From Nocardia grenadensis NBRC 108939 (GTDB taxonomy: Bacteria > Actinomycetota > Actinomycetes > Mycobacteriales > Mycobacteriaceae), in assembly GCF_001613445.1 (NCBI RefSeq), contig NZ_BDCJ01000001.1, forward strand, positions 124,001 through 188,000: a DNA stretch of 64,000 nt, written 5' to 3'. Position 1 is the first letter of the stretch, and each line of letters begins with the position of its first letter. The translations under genes and the position numbers were made by a program. The notes beneath the pieces were generated by a model, which saw only the letters and a program-made list of their open reading frames with translations, was not told the origin of the DNA and made no database searches. Below are positions 49,525 through 57,954 of this stretch, piece after piece.

Positions 49525-50630
49525 CACTCCATGATGACCGAACCGGGCCCCCGGGGCGAGATCGGTCGAAGTCCGAGTGTCGCCGCCGCGAGCCGGGCCC
49601 GCACGGGGCCCGGAAGTCCGAAAAAGAGCCCGGACATGGCGGTGAGCATGCCGACCGGGTCGTCACGCCGAGAGAGATAGGCGCGTTGCAGTTCGATATC
49701 GAGGTCGAAGAACGCGTCGAAGAAACGCGGGATCTCGGTCGGCGGCAGCGCCAGCAATGCCCGCAGCCCGGCCTGCCGGAGCCGGTGGACCGCGCGCGCC
49801 GCGGCTGTCCACCCCGAGCCGCCGGCGGCAACGGACTCGGCGGCCGACAGTGTGGCCGCGACGCTGTAGCCGGTGGCGGGATGCAGATACCCACCTGCTG
49901 CGCCGAAGCGGCCGGCGCCGGGCCTGCCGCCGGCCACCGGGAAACGCACCCGCTCGACCGGTTCGTCGCCCGCCGTCGTGATGTGCCGGGCCCGCAGCCG
50001 GCGGTGCAGGCGGCGCGCGAGTTCCTCCTGAGTGAGGGCGGGTGCGCCCACCAGGCAGGTTTCCTCGTACAGCACGGAGTCGGCCCCCAGCGGTACCGCG
50101 TACAGGAACGAGGGGGGAGAATCCGGCGCGGCACCGTTGTCCGTTCGCCAGTCCATGAACAGGGCGGGGTCCGATGTGGCGTCGCGGGGCAGTTTCAGGC
50201 CGTAGGCGGTCTGCTCGGCCCGGCCCGGGCGGCGTCGCAGCCCGCGTGCGTCGATGACCCGGCCGGCGCGCAGGATCCGGCCGCTGTGGAGTGTGACCGT
50301 GCGCCGGTCGAGTGCCACCACCCGCCCCGGCACCACTGTGGCGCCGGTGAGGTCGAGGGACTGCTGAAGCAGCCCGGTGTCCAGGACGGAGTACGCGCGC
50401 GGGATGCTGTGGTCGCGTAGGCCGTGCGCCCGCGGTCGCGCGACGGTGGCCGCGACGACGGCGCTGTCGAGCCAGGCCGGGAGTTCGTCGGACCAGGCGG
50501 CGTAGGTCGCCCGCCAGACCCGCCGCGGATTCGGGTCCACGACGAGTACGGTCATCCCGCGGGCCAGACAGCGGTGGGCGAGCGCGCGCCCGGCCGGCCC
50601 GAGCCCGCAGATGGCGATATCGGCGCTCAC
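49524..50630 (-). CDS. crtY: Lycopene cyclase (CrtY/CrtL flavoprotein type)
   Basis: A 368-residue FAD/NAD-binding protein. The N-terminal fold is DIAICGLGPAGRALAHRCLA, followed by VVDPNPRRVWRATYAAW. The substrate region includes FMDWRTDNG, LYEETCLVGA and FGAAGGYLHPATGYSVAATL (about residues 245-264), typical of lycopene beta-cyclases. It would cyclise lycopene from CrtEIB to gamma- or beta-carotene. Its stop overlaps the ku start codon. It lies about 39 kb from the crtEIB operon. Start ATG at 50630. Confidence 0.88.
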   Translation of the reverse strand: MSADIAICGLGPAGRALAHRCLARGMTVLVVDPNPRRVWRATYAAWSDELPAWLDSAVVAATVARPRAHGLRDHSIPRAYSVLDTGLLQQSLDLTGATVVPGRVVALDRRTVTLHSGRILRAGRVIDARGLRRRPGRAEQTAYGLKLPRDATSDPALFMDWRTDNGAAPDSPPSFLYAVPLGADSVLYEETCLVGAPALTQEELARRLHRRLRARHITTAGDEPVERVRFPVAGGRPGAGRFGAAGGYLHPATGYSVAATLSAAESVAAGGSGWTAAARAVHRLRQAGLRALLALPPTEIPRFFDAFFDLDIELQRAYLSRRDDPVGMLTAMSGLFFGLPGPVRARLAAATLGLRPISPRGPGSVIME

Positions 50631-50770
50631 CGTCGGATCGAAACACGGCCGCCGCGCATCGCGCGCGCCGGGGTGGTGGTGACCGTCGCCGCTCGCCGCC
50701 GTGGCCCGGAACAGCCGCTGCGGTTACGCGTGTTACGACTGGGTGAACCGACGACTCGGAAGGAACGTGG

Positions 50771-52270
50771 ATGACGAACGTGGAGGCGGCGCGGGCCGCA
50801 CCGGATACGAGCGGTGGACGGCGTGCCTGGTTCGGTCTGGCCGTACTCCTGCTGCCGGTGCTGCTGGTTTCCATGGATATGTCGGTGTTGTTCCTGGCGT
50901 TGCCCACTCTCACCGCCGACCTGGATCCGACCGCCGCCCAGCAATTGTGGATCCTCGACATCTACGGGTTCCTCATCGCCGGTCTGCTGATCACCATGGG
51001 CAATCTGGGCGACCGCATCGGCCGCCGCAAGATCCTGCTCGCCGGTGCCACCCTGTTCGGTATCGCTTCGGCGATCGCGGCATTCGCGCCCAGCGCCGGC
51101 GTACTCATCGCGGCGCGTGCGCTGATGGGTATCGGTGGGGCGACGCTGCTGCCGTCGAGCCTGGCATTGATCTCGAATCTGTTCCGCGACCAGCGGCAGC
51201 GGTCCACCGCGATCGGTATATGGACGGCGTTCTTCGCCGGGGGTTCCGCGGTCGGGCCGATCATCGGCGGCGTGCTGCTGCATCATTTCTCATGGGGTTC
51301 GGTCTTCCTGATCAACGTTCCGGTACTGCTCGTACTGCTGTTGTTCGCCCCGGTCCTGCTACCCGAACACCGGGCGAGCGCGCTGGGCCCGCTGGATCTG
51401 CCGAGTGTGCTGCTCTCCATCGGCGGCATCCTGCCCGCGGTGTACGCGGTCAAACACGTGGCCGAATACGGCCCGGATGTCGAGGCGCTGCTGTGCGCGC
51501 TGGTCGGCGTGGTGATACTGACCGTCTTCGTCCGACGGCAGCGCCGGCTGGCCGAACCCTTGGTCGACCTGGGTCTGTTCCGCCGGGCCCGCTTCTCCCT
51601 CGCCATCGGGTCGAGTACCGCGGCCATGATGTCACTGGCCGGACTGAGTTATCTGAGCAGTATCTGGCTGCAATCGGTGACCGGGCGTGATCCACTACAG
51701 GCGGCGCTGCTCGGGATACCGATGGCGATCACCGTTTTCGTTTTCTCGGTCAGCGGTTCCGCGGTCGGTCGCCGGCTCGGCGTGCGCTGGGCCTTCGCGC
51801 TGGCACTACTGGTGGCCGCGCTCGGCAATCTCCTGGTGCTGGGTATCGGCACAAGCGGCGGCACCGGCTGGTACCTGGCCGGATCGGCGCTGGCCGGTAT
51901 CGGCTACGGGATCGTGTTCACCCTGGTATCCGAAGTGGCGGTGGCCGCGGTACCAGCGGAACGGGCGGGATCGGCGGTCGGCATCTCCGAAACGAGTTTC
52001 GAACTCGGTAACGCGCTGGGATTGGCGCTGCTGGGTTCGCTGGCGGCGCTGGTCTTCCGTTCCGGGGGCGATTTCGCTCCCACACTGGGCGAGACGATCG
52101 AGCGGCACAACGCGGATGCCGGGTTGCTCGCGGCGGCCCGGGAGGCGTTCGTCACCGGTGCGCATACCTCGATCTCGGTGGGTGCGGGCGTCCTGCTGGT
52201 CGTGGCGGCGATCGCAGTAGTGGTGGGGAAGGGCGGCCGCTCGGCCCCTACCGAGCCGATCGGCCCGTAG
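50771..52270 (+). CDS. MFS drug efflux transporter, DHA2 (14-helix) family
   Basis: A 499-residue protein with about 14 hydrophobic helices. Family motifs are LWILDIYGFLIAGLLITMGN then LGDRIGRRKILLAGATLFGI (motif A, about residues 70-90), ARALMGIGGATLLPSSLALI, and FFAGGSAVGPIIGGVLLHHF (motif C). It resembles QacA/EmrB-like proton antiporters that expel lipophilic cations and antibiotics. The start ATG at 50771 follows GGAAGGAACG. It is divergent from crtY and converges with the secreted protein at 52405; a strong stem-loop separates their ends. Substrate unknown. Confidence 0.9.
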   Translation: MTNVEAARAAPDTSGGRRAWFGLAVLLLPVLLVSMDMSVLFLALPTLTADLDPTAAQQLWILDIYGFLIAGLLITMGNLGDRIGRRKILLAGATLFGIASAIAAFAPSAGVLIAARALMGIGGATLLPSSLALISNLFRDQRQRSTAIGIWTAFFAGGSAVGPIIGGVLLHHFSWGSVFLINVPVLLVLLLFAPVLLPEHRASALGPLDLPSVLLSIGGILPAVYAVKHVAEYGPDVEALLCALVGVVILTVFVRRQRRLAEPLVDLGLFRRARFSLAIGSSTAAMMSLAGLSYLSSIWLQSVTGRDPLQAALLGIPMAITVFVFSVSGSAVGRRLGVRWAFALALLVAALGNLLVLGIGTSGGTGWYLAGSALAGIGYGIVFTLVSEVAVAAVPAERAGSAVGISETSFELGNALGLALLGSLAALVFRSGGDFAPTLGETIERHNADAGLLAAAREAFVTGAHTSISVGAGVLLVVAAIAVVVGKGGRSAPTEPIGP

Positions 52271-52367
52271 GCGTACCGCAGTTGGCTGCCGGATGTGAAT
52301 GCCGGCACGTTCTGCCGCGGCGTCGTCGGGGGTTGCTGCGCCGAAACCGACCTATCCCCGCCCGTCA

Positions 52368-52399
52368 GGTGTCCGGCGGGTCAGCACCCGCCGGACACC
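52368..52399. terminator. Strong bidirectional terminator
   Basis: GGTGTCCGGCGGGT (52368-52381) pairs perfectly with ACCCGCCGGACACC (52386-52399) around the 4-base loop CAGC. It is placed between the convergent MFS gene (ends 52270) and secreted protein gene (ends 52405). Confidence 0.75.
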
Positions 52400-52404
52400 C
52401 CGAA

Positions 52405-53295
52405 TCACTGCGGCGGTGTGCCGTACGGTGCGGCGGTATAGGCCTCGGCCGCGCCGACCGCCCCGCCGATGGCCGCGCCGGTGAGTATGGCAGGCGCCGC
52501 GACGAGCGTGAATGCGGTGGTCGCGGCGATTACGGGCATATACACCAGACCGGCCGGCATGAACGGTATGCCCACGACCAGGCCCACCGCCCCGCCGACC
52601 AGCGCAGCGACGCCGGCGACCGGTGACGCCACCGCACTGCCGACCGATGCGCCGACCGCCGCGGAACCCAGGGTCTGCGCCGCCATCCGGTCCGATCGGC
52701 TCCGTTCCACACCCACCGAGTCGTAGAAGGTCGCCAGCTGCGCTTCGGCCTGCGCGGCGCCGGTATTGATCTCCCGGACATCGAACGGCGGCGCATCGAT
52801 GACGACATTGCCCACCCGGAGTTTGCCGGGTGGAGCCTCGATCGGCGCCACCGGCGCGACCGGCTCGGGCGCGTGCAGCTCACCCTGCGGTGCGAGGTAG
52901 GCGTAGTTCGGCACCGGGCGCGTCGCGAGGGCGGGCGCCGAGGCGGCCGGTTCCGCGATCACGGTCGGCCGCGGGCCCGTGGGCACCGCGGGCGCGGTGT
53001 GGGTGAACGGTGCCGTGGCCGCGGTGATGGTATCGGTGGCCGATCGGACCGCGACCCGCGTGGCCTCCTGCACGGCATCGGTGGCCGTGCCCAACGGGTC
53101 CACCGCGGCGGCGATCGGGGCGCCGGGTAGCGCCGGTAGCGCGGCGGGGATCGGGGATGACGCGGGTGGAGCGGGGAGTACCTCGGCATTGGCGGTGCCG
53201 GCGCCGATCAGTGTCGCGATGAGCGGGATCGCGCCCGCCGCGACGACCGAGCCGGCAGCACGCCGGGACGGACCGGTTGCCCTGTGCTTACCCAT
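52405..53295 (-). CDS. Secreted glycine-rich protein, first of a tandem pair
   Basis: A 296-residue exported protein of the kind found in Nocardia. The signal peptide is AAGSVVAAGAIPLIATLIGA, cleaved near ANAE. A Pro/Ala-rich stretch (about 45-170) is followed by the short conserved block LRVGNVVIDAPPFDVREINT, then QLATFYDSVGVERSRSDRMA. The last about 95 residues are hydrophobic and Gly/Ala-rich (SAAVGASVGSAVASPVAGVA, LVGGAVGLVVGIPFMPAG, LTGAAIGGAVGAAEAY), a glycine-zipper pattern that could insert in membrane. Function unknown. It is paralogous to the gene at 53711, same strand. The ATG at 53295 is chosen by the shared MGKHR start. Confidence 0.75.
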   Translation of the reverse strand: MGKHRATGPSRRAAGSVVAAGAIPLIATLIGAGTANAEVLPAPPASSPIPAALPALPGAPIAAAVDPLGTATDAVQEATRVAVRSATDTITAATAPFTHTAPAVPTGPRPTVIAEPAASAPALATRPVPNYAYLAPQGELHAPEPVAPVAPIEAPPGKLRVGNVVIDAPPFDVREINTGAAQAEAQLATFYDSVGVERSRSDRMAAQTLGSAAVGASVGSAVASPVAGVAALVGGAVGLVVGIPFMPAGLVYMPVIAATTAFTLVAAPAILTGAAIGGAVGAAEAYTAAPYGTPPQ

Positions 53296-53710
53296 GGTCG
53301 CCTTTCTCCGGGAATTTGTCGGTTTGCCAGACATTCGTTCCGGAGTGCGGCGTGGATGGGTTCGGCCTGTTCAGTCGGCTTACAACAACAGGTGGTCCGG
53401 GTTTTCCGGGCTTGGGTTGATAGTTGTCCGGCGGTTCGCCGGCGTGGCCGGTGTAAGTGGCGGTATGCGGGGATCGCACGTTGGGCCGCGCGGATGATCG
53501 GCGACGCGCAGGTTCGCCCTCCGGCCACACGACAACCGCGACCGCCGGACGCGACGTCAGCGCAGGGCCGGTCACCGTAGTCGCGGTAATCGAGGCGCCG
53601 TGGGCCGCTGGACCGGGACGCGGGACCGGTTCGTCATCCGGTTTCGCTCGGGGTTACATCGAAAGGGCCGCTGCATTCTCCGGGTGGCGACCGCCGGACC
53701 GGGCGTCCGG
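53296..53710. other. Spacer between the tandem secreted-protein genes, with a duplicated leader
   Basis: The first about 90 bases upstream of 53295 match the corresponding bases upstream of 54604. Shared blocks on the minus strand are CCGACTGA/GGCTGACC, TCTGGCAA, and GAGAAAGGCG/GAGAGGCG directly before the ATG. The remainder, about 320 bases, holds no credible gene. The duplicated unit therefore includes promoter and ribosome-binding sequence, not only the coding part. Confidence 0.45.
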
Positions 53711-54604
53711 TTACAGGGGCGGCAGCGGGCCGAACGGTTGCGTGGTGAAACCGTCGGTCGCCCCGAAGGCGGCGCCGAGCGCGGCTCCGGCGATCACGGC
53801 CGGTACTGTGACGATCCCGTAGGCAAGGGTCGCGCCGAGGACGGGGCCGACGACGAGCCCGGTGGGGAGGAAGGGCAACCCGACCACGAACCCCGCGGCG
53901 GCGCCGAGCATCGCGAACGGAATGGCCACCGGTGCCGCGGCCGCGGCACCGATCCCGGCACCGATCAGGCCCGAACTCATGGCCTGGGCGGCGACCCGGT
54001 CCGCCCGGCTGCGCTCGATACCGGACGAGTCCAGGAAGGCCGTCAGCTGCTCTTGGACCCGGTCGGACCCGGCATTGAGCTCTCGCGTATCGAACGGCAG
54101 GCCGATCTCGAGGTCGCCGACCCGTAGGGTGCCGGGCGACGCCTCGATCGGTGCGGCCGGGCGGGCGGCGTGCGATGCCGTTCCGGGCGCCGGGTGGTCG
54201 TCCACGAGCTCGAGGCCCGGAGTCGCCGCCGGGATCGGGCCCGCGGGCAGCAGTGCACCGGGTACCGGGTGGATGAACCGGTCGGTGGCCGCGGTGACGG
54301 TATCGGTGATCGACCGGGTGGCCTCCTGGACAGCGCCGGTGACCGCGCCGAACGGATCCACGGCGGGGCCCGGAGCGGGCGGAAGCAGAACGGTGGGCAG
54401 CGTGGGCAGCGCCGGCAGTGCCGGGGGCGCAGCGGGCAGCGGGGGTAGCGACGGCAGTGCCGCGGGAACGGCGGGTGGGGCGGGAAGAACGTCGGCGTGG
54501 GCCGTCCCGGCGCCGATCAGTGCCGCGATGAGCGGGACGGCTCCCGCCGCGACGACCGAGCCGGCGGCATGCCGGGAACGGACGGGTGTCCTGTGCTTAC
54601 CCAT
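53711..54604 (-). CDS. Secreted glycine-rich protein, second of a tandem pair
   Basis: A 297-residue paralogue of the 52405 gene. The start MGKHRTPVRSRHAAGSVVAA and signal AVPLIAALIGAGTAHAD match. A Pro/Ala stretch is followed by the shared block TLRVGDLEIGLPFDTRELNA, then EQLTAFLDSSGIERSRADRV. The hydrophobic glycine-zipper tail is SGLIGAGIGAAAAAPVAIPF, MLGAAAGFVVGLPFLPTG and VIAGAALGAAFGATDGF. Residues of the conserved block and the tail agree best between copies, and the Pro-rich part varies. Function unknown. It is downstream of ndh by 75 bp and may be read from that side too. Confidence 0.75.
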   Translation of the reverse strand: MGKHRTPVRSRHAAGSVVAAGAVPLIAALIGAGTAHADVLPAPPAVPAALPSLPPLPAAPPALPALPTLPTVLLPPAPGPAVDPFGAVTGAVQEATRSITDTVTAATDRFIHPVPGALLPAGPIPAATPGLELVDDHPAPGTASHAARPAAPIEASPGTLRVGDLEIGLPFDTRELNAGSDRVQEQLTAFLDSSGIERSRADRVAAQAMSSGLIGAGIGAAAAAPVAIPFAMLGAAAGFVVGLPFLPTGLVVGPVLGATLAYGIVTVPAVIAGAALGAAFGATDGFTTQPFGPLPPL

Positions 54605-54679
54605 AGACGCCTCTCTGGAGATGATCTGATTGCCAGATGTTAGCTCCGAAAGGGCGTTGAATCGGGGAGGTGGGCCCGG

Positions 54680-56149
54680 TCAGCCGACTTTGCGATCGCC
54701 ACCCGGTTTCCCGGGGAGGCCGGCTTCGGCGGTGACGGCCGGAGTTCCGGGCGAGGGAGCCGGAGGCCGGCGCCCCGCCGCGCCGCGCACGAACTCTTCG
54801 CCCTCCTCGCTGTCGCCGTACACCGCTTCCAAGGCCAGGCGCGCGAAGATCCACTGTTCGGTCGCCGCCATCTGGCCACGGGTACGGCCGAGGAAGGTGA
54901 CGAACCACTGGATGATCGTGGTGATCCGGCTGCGGTAGCCGACCAGGTAGTACAGGTGCAGGCCGAGCCAGGCCAGCCAGGCGATGAACCCGCCGAACTC
55001 CAGCTTGCCCACCTGGCAGACCGCGCTGAAACGCGAGATCGTCGCCATACTGCCCTTGTTGAAGTAGGAGAACGGCCTGCGTTCCTGTGCCGTCTGCTTA
55101 CCGGCCAGCTCGGCCCTGATCTGCTTCGCGGCATAGGTGGCGCCCTGGATGGCGCCCTGGGCCTGGCCGGGGACGCCCGGCACCGACATCAGATCGCCGA
55201 CGACGAAAACGTTCGGATGCCCTTTGACCGTGAGGTCGGGTTCCACCACGACCCGCCCGGCCCGGTCGACCTCGGTGCCGTCGGACTGGTCGGCGACCAT
55301 CTTGCCCAGCGGGCTGGCCTGCACTCCGGCCGACCAGACCTTGCACGCCGATTCGATGCGGCGGCTGGTGCCGTCGGCATCCTTCACCGTGACCCCGTGC
55401 GCGTCCACGTCGGTGACCAGGGCGTTCAATTGGATCTCCACGCCCATGGACTCCAGACGCCGCTGCGCCTTACCGCCGAGTTTCGGCCCCATCGGGCCCA
55501 GCACCGCGCCCGCGCCCTCGACCAGGATCACCCGGGCGTCGCGGGGGTCGATGTTGTGGAAAGTGCCTTCCAGCGTGCGGTCGGCGAGTTCGGCGATCTG
55601 CCCGGCCAGTTCGACCCCGGTAGGCCCGGCGCCCACCACCACGAAGCTGAGCAGCCGGTCGCGCTCCTCCTGAGTCTGTGTCACCTCGGCCTGTTCGAAG
55701 GAGCCGAGGATACGACCGCGCAGTTCCAGTGCGTCGTCGATGGTCTTCATACCCGGCGCGAAGGTGGCGAAGTGGTCGTTGCCGAAATACGACTGCTGGG
55801 CCCCGGTGGCCAGGATGAGGCTGTCGTAGGGGGTGACCGTCTTTTCGCCGAGCAGCACCGAGGCGACGGTGCGCTGCGCCAGGTCGATCTCGGTCACCTC
55901 GCCCAACAGCACCCGGGCGTTCTTTTGTTTGCGGAGCACGAGCCGGGTCGCCGGTGCGATCTCGCCGACCGACAGGATACCGGTCGCGACCTGGTAGAGC
56001 AGCGGCTGGAAGAGGTGGGTGGTGGTTTTGGAGATGAGGGTGACGTCGACATCGGCGCGTTTGAGGTGCTTCGTGCCGAACAGGCCGCCGAAACCCGATC
56101 CGATGACGACGACGCGGTGCCGGCCGTTTCCAACAGGTTGCGTGCTCAT
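54680..56149 (-). CDS. ndh: Type II NADH:quinone oxidoreductase
   Basis: A 489-residue NDH-2 flavoprotein. FAD fold is RVVVIGSGFGGLFGTKHLKR (about residues 12-31), second dinucleotide fold FVVVGAGPTGVELAGQIAEL (about 168-187), and NVFVVGDLMSVPGVPGQAQG near 320. The C-terminal hydrophobic segment GFIAWLAWLGLHLYYLVGYR (about 390-409) anchors it to the membrane. It passes electrons from NADH to menaquinone without pumping protons, as in mycobacterial Ndh. The disordered C-terminus (about 460-489) is Pro/Gly-rich. Divergent from the P450 gene. Confidence 0.93.
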   Translation of the reverse strand: MSTQPVGNGRHRVVVIGSGFGGLFGTKHLKRADVDVTLISKTTTHLFQPLLYQVATGILSVGEIAPATRLVLRKQKNARVLLGEVTEIDLAQRTVASVLLGEKTVTPYDSLILATGAQQSYFGNDHFATFAPGMKTIDDALELRGRILGSFEQAEVTQTQEERDRLLSFVVVGAGPTGVELAGQIAELADRTLEGTFHNIDPRDARVILVEGAGAVLGPMGPKLGGKAQRRLESMGVEIQLNALVTDVDAHGVTVKDADGTSRRIESACKVWSAGVQASPLGKMVADQSDGTEVDRAGRVVVEPDLTVKGHPNVFVVGDLMSVPGVPGQAQGAIQGATYAAKQIRAELAGKQTAQERRPFSYFNKGSMATISRFSAVCQVGKLEFGGFIAWLAWLGLHLYYLVGYRSRITTIIQWFVTFLGRTRGQMAATEQWIFARLALEAVYGDSEEGEEFVRGAAGRRPPAPSPGTPAVTAEAGLPGKPGGDRKVG

Positions 56150-56222
56150 GGTCGCTCCTCGCCGGCGGTGGGCCCGGTGCTGCCCTGGTGATCATTTCCT
56201 GACAACGCACACGGTAGTAGCA

Positions 56223-56234
56223 GTACCCGGGTAC
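56223..56234. promoter_or_regulatory. Perfect palindrome upstream of ndh
   Basis: GTACCCGGGTAC (56223-56234) is a perfect 12-bp palindrome, 73 bp upstream of the ndh ATG and about 168 bp from the P450 start. It is a candidate site for a regulator of ndh. No regulator gene lies nearby. Confidence 0.4.
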
Positions 56235-56362
56235 GACACAGTCGGACGCACGTTGTTCACCCGCGGTGGTGCGGCAACTCACCACGATAGCGATTGCGAC
56301 GGGATCTCGGCGGGGCGCGGGATGATACCGATTCGGTGGAATCGGCTGAGCCGTTGCAACAA

Positions 56363-56385
56363 AGACAATACGATGGGTACTGTCT
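56363..56385. promoter_or_regulatory. Inverted repeat next to the P450 ribosome-binding site
   Basis: AGACAATAC (56363-56371) and GTACTGTCT (56377-56385) are inverted arms with one mismatch and a 5-base centre. The site lies 16 bp before the P450 ATG, touching the Shine-Dalgarno AGGAGG. This shape suits a TetR-type repressor; no such gene is adjacent, so control would be in trans. Confidence 0.55.
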
Positions 56386-56401
56386 CTCAGGAGGTTTCGC
56401 C

Positions 56402-57886
56402 ATGGTCACCGTCGACCGTGTCGCCGCGCATCGCGCGCGTGCGCGCACCGATACCGAGAATTCGGCGCTCATCGAGATCCCGCATCGAACTGTGGTCGAC
56501 CGGCTGCTGTCGAAGGTGCCGGACCGGCAGCGGACACTGGCCACTCCGCCCCGCGGTAGCCACACCGTCGCGGTGCGCGGTGACGCGGGCCTGCCGTATG
56601 TGGGGCGTACATTCCACTACATGCGCTGGGGTCCGGCCGAACTGCTGGACAAGTACCGCCGCTTCGGCCCGGTGAACATCAACAGTTCCATGGGTATGGA
56701 CCGGGTGTTCGCCGCCGGGCCCGAAGCCATCGACGAGGTGGTCGGCCGGCGCCGTCGCGACTTCGGGCAGGGCTGGGACTACTTCATCGGCCCCTTCTTT
56801 CGCCGCGGGCTGCTGCTGCTCGAATTCGACGAGCATATGTTCCACCGCCGCATCATGCAGCAGGCGTTCACGCGGGAACGTCTGGAAGCCCACCTCGCCG
56901 AGCTGACTCCGGTGGTGCGCGCCAGTATCGGCCGCTGGGTGCCGCAAGGTGGTGGCGCGAGCCGGACCGTGCAACTGTTCCCGGCGATCAAGGAACTGGC
57001 CCTCGATATCGCGGGGGAGACCTTCATGGCGGTCGAGGTCGGTGACCGGCGCAAGGATCTCACCGACGCCTTCGTCGCCTGCACCCACGCCGGGCTGGCC
57101 CTGATGCGCCACAGTGTGCCCGGCGGGAAATGGCGCGCGGGGTTGCGTGGCCGCGCCGTGCTCGAGGAGTACTTCACCGCGATGGTGCCGGAGAAACGGC
57201 GCAGCGATGCCCCGGATTTCTTCTCGGGCCTGTGTCACGCGCGCGCCGAGGACGGGTCGGTGTTCGGTGACGCCGACGTGGTCAACCATATGATCTTCCT
57301 GATCATGGCCGCGCACGATACGACCACGACCACCGCCACGGCCGTAGCCTACTACCTGGGCAAACACCCGGAATGGCAGGAGAAGGTGCGCGCGGAGGTG
57401 CGGGCGCTGGATCTGGACAACCAGTCTCCGACGATCGCCGATCTGGACACTTTGCGCACGCTGGATCTCGTGGTGAAAGAGAGTCTGCGCCTTATGCCGC
57501 CGGTGCCCGGGATGGTGCGCCGTGCGGTGCGCGATACCGAGATCCTCGGCCACTATATCCCCGCCGGAACTCCGGTGGACCTCGGCTACCAGGTGAACCA
57601 TCTGCTCGAGGAGCTGTGGACCGATCCCGAGGTCTTCGATCCGCTACGGTTCTCCGAGGAGCGGCGCGAGGACAAATCGCACCGGCTGGCCTGGATGCCG
57701 TTCGGCGCCGGTTCGCACAAGTGCATCGGGATGCATTTCGGCACCTTCGAGGTCAAGACGATCATCTCGGCGCTCGTCCGCGATTACGAGTGGAGTTTCC
57801 CGGATACCTATCGCATGCCCTGGGGCTTCACCACCATCCCGTTCCCCCGCGACGATGCCCCGATGCGGTTGCGCCGGCTCGAGTGA
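56402..57886 (+). CDS. Cytochrome P450
   Basis: A 494-residue P450. The I-helix oxygen-binding motif is MAAHDTTTTTATAVAYYLG (about residues 302-320), K-helix ExxR is in VVKESLRLMPPVPG (about 358), and the haem loop is WMPFGAGSHKCIGMHFGT with the axial Cys (about 442). The N-terminus lacks a membrane anchor, so it is a soluble actinobacterial type, needing ferredoxin and reductase (not present nearby). The chain is longer than the usual 400 residues by an N-terminal part (about 1-75). Start ATG 56402 has a perfect AGGAGG. Substrate unknown. Confidence 0.92.
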   Translation: MVTVDRVAAHRARARTDTENSALIEIPHRTVVDRLLSKVPDRQRTLATPPRGSHTVAVRGDAGLPYVGRTFHYMRWGPAELLDKYRRFGPVNINSSMGMDRVFAAGPEAIDEVVGRRRRDFGQGWDYFIGPFFRRGLLLLEFDEHMFHRRIMQQAFTRERLEAHLAELTPVVRASIGRWVPQGGGASRTVQLFPAIKELALDIAGETFMAVEVGDRRKDLTDAFVACTHAGLALMRHSVPGGKWRAGLRGRAVLEEYFTAMVPEKRRSDAPDFFSGLCHARAEDGSVFGDADVVNHMIFLIMAAHDTTTTTATAVAYYLGKHPEWQEKVRAEVRALDLDNQSPTIADLDTLRTLDLVVKESLRLMPPVPGMVRRAVRDTEILGHYIPAGTPVDLGYQVNHLLEELWTDPEVFDPLRFSEERREDKSHRLAWMPFGAGSHKCIGMHFGTFEVKTIISALVRDYEWSFPDTYRMPWGFTTIPFPRDDAPMRLRRLE

Positions 57887-57903
57887 GACATCACTCGAAA
57901 ACG

Positions 57904-57938
57904 ACTCCGGGCCCCCGTCGCGCAACGGGGCCCGGAGT
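57904..57938. terminator. Bidirectional stem-loop terminator
   Basis: ACTCCGGGCCCCCGT (57904-57918) pairs with ACGGGGCCCGGAGT (57925-57938) with one bulged C, around a 6-base loop. It lies between the convergent P450 gene (ends 57886) and serine hydrolase gene (ends 57955). Confidence 0.75.
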
Positions 57939-57954
57939 ACGCCGGTCGCGGTGA

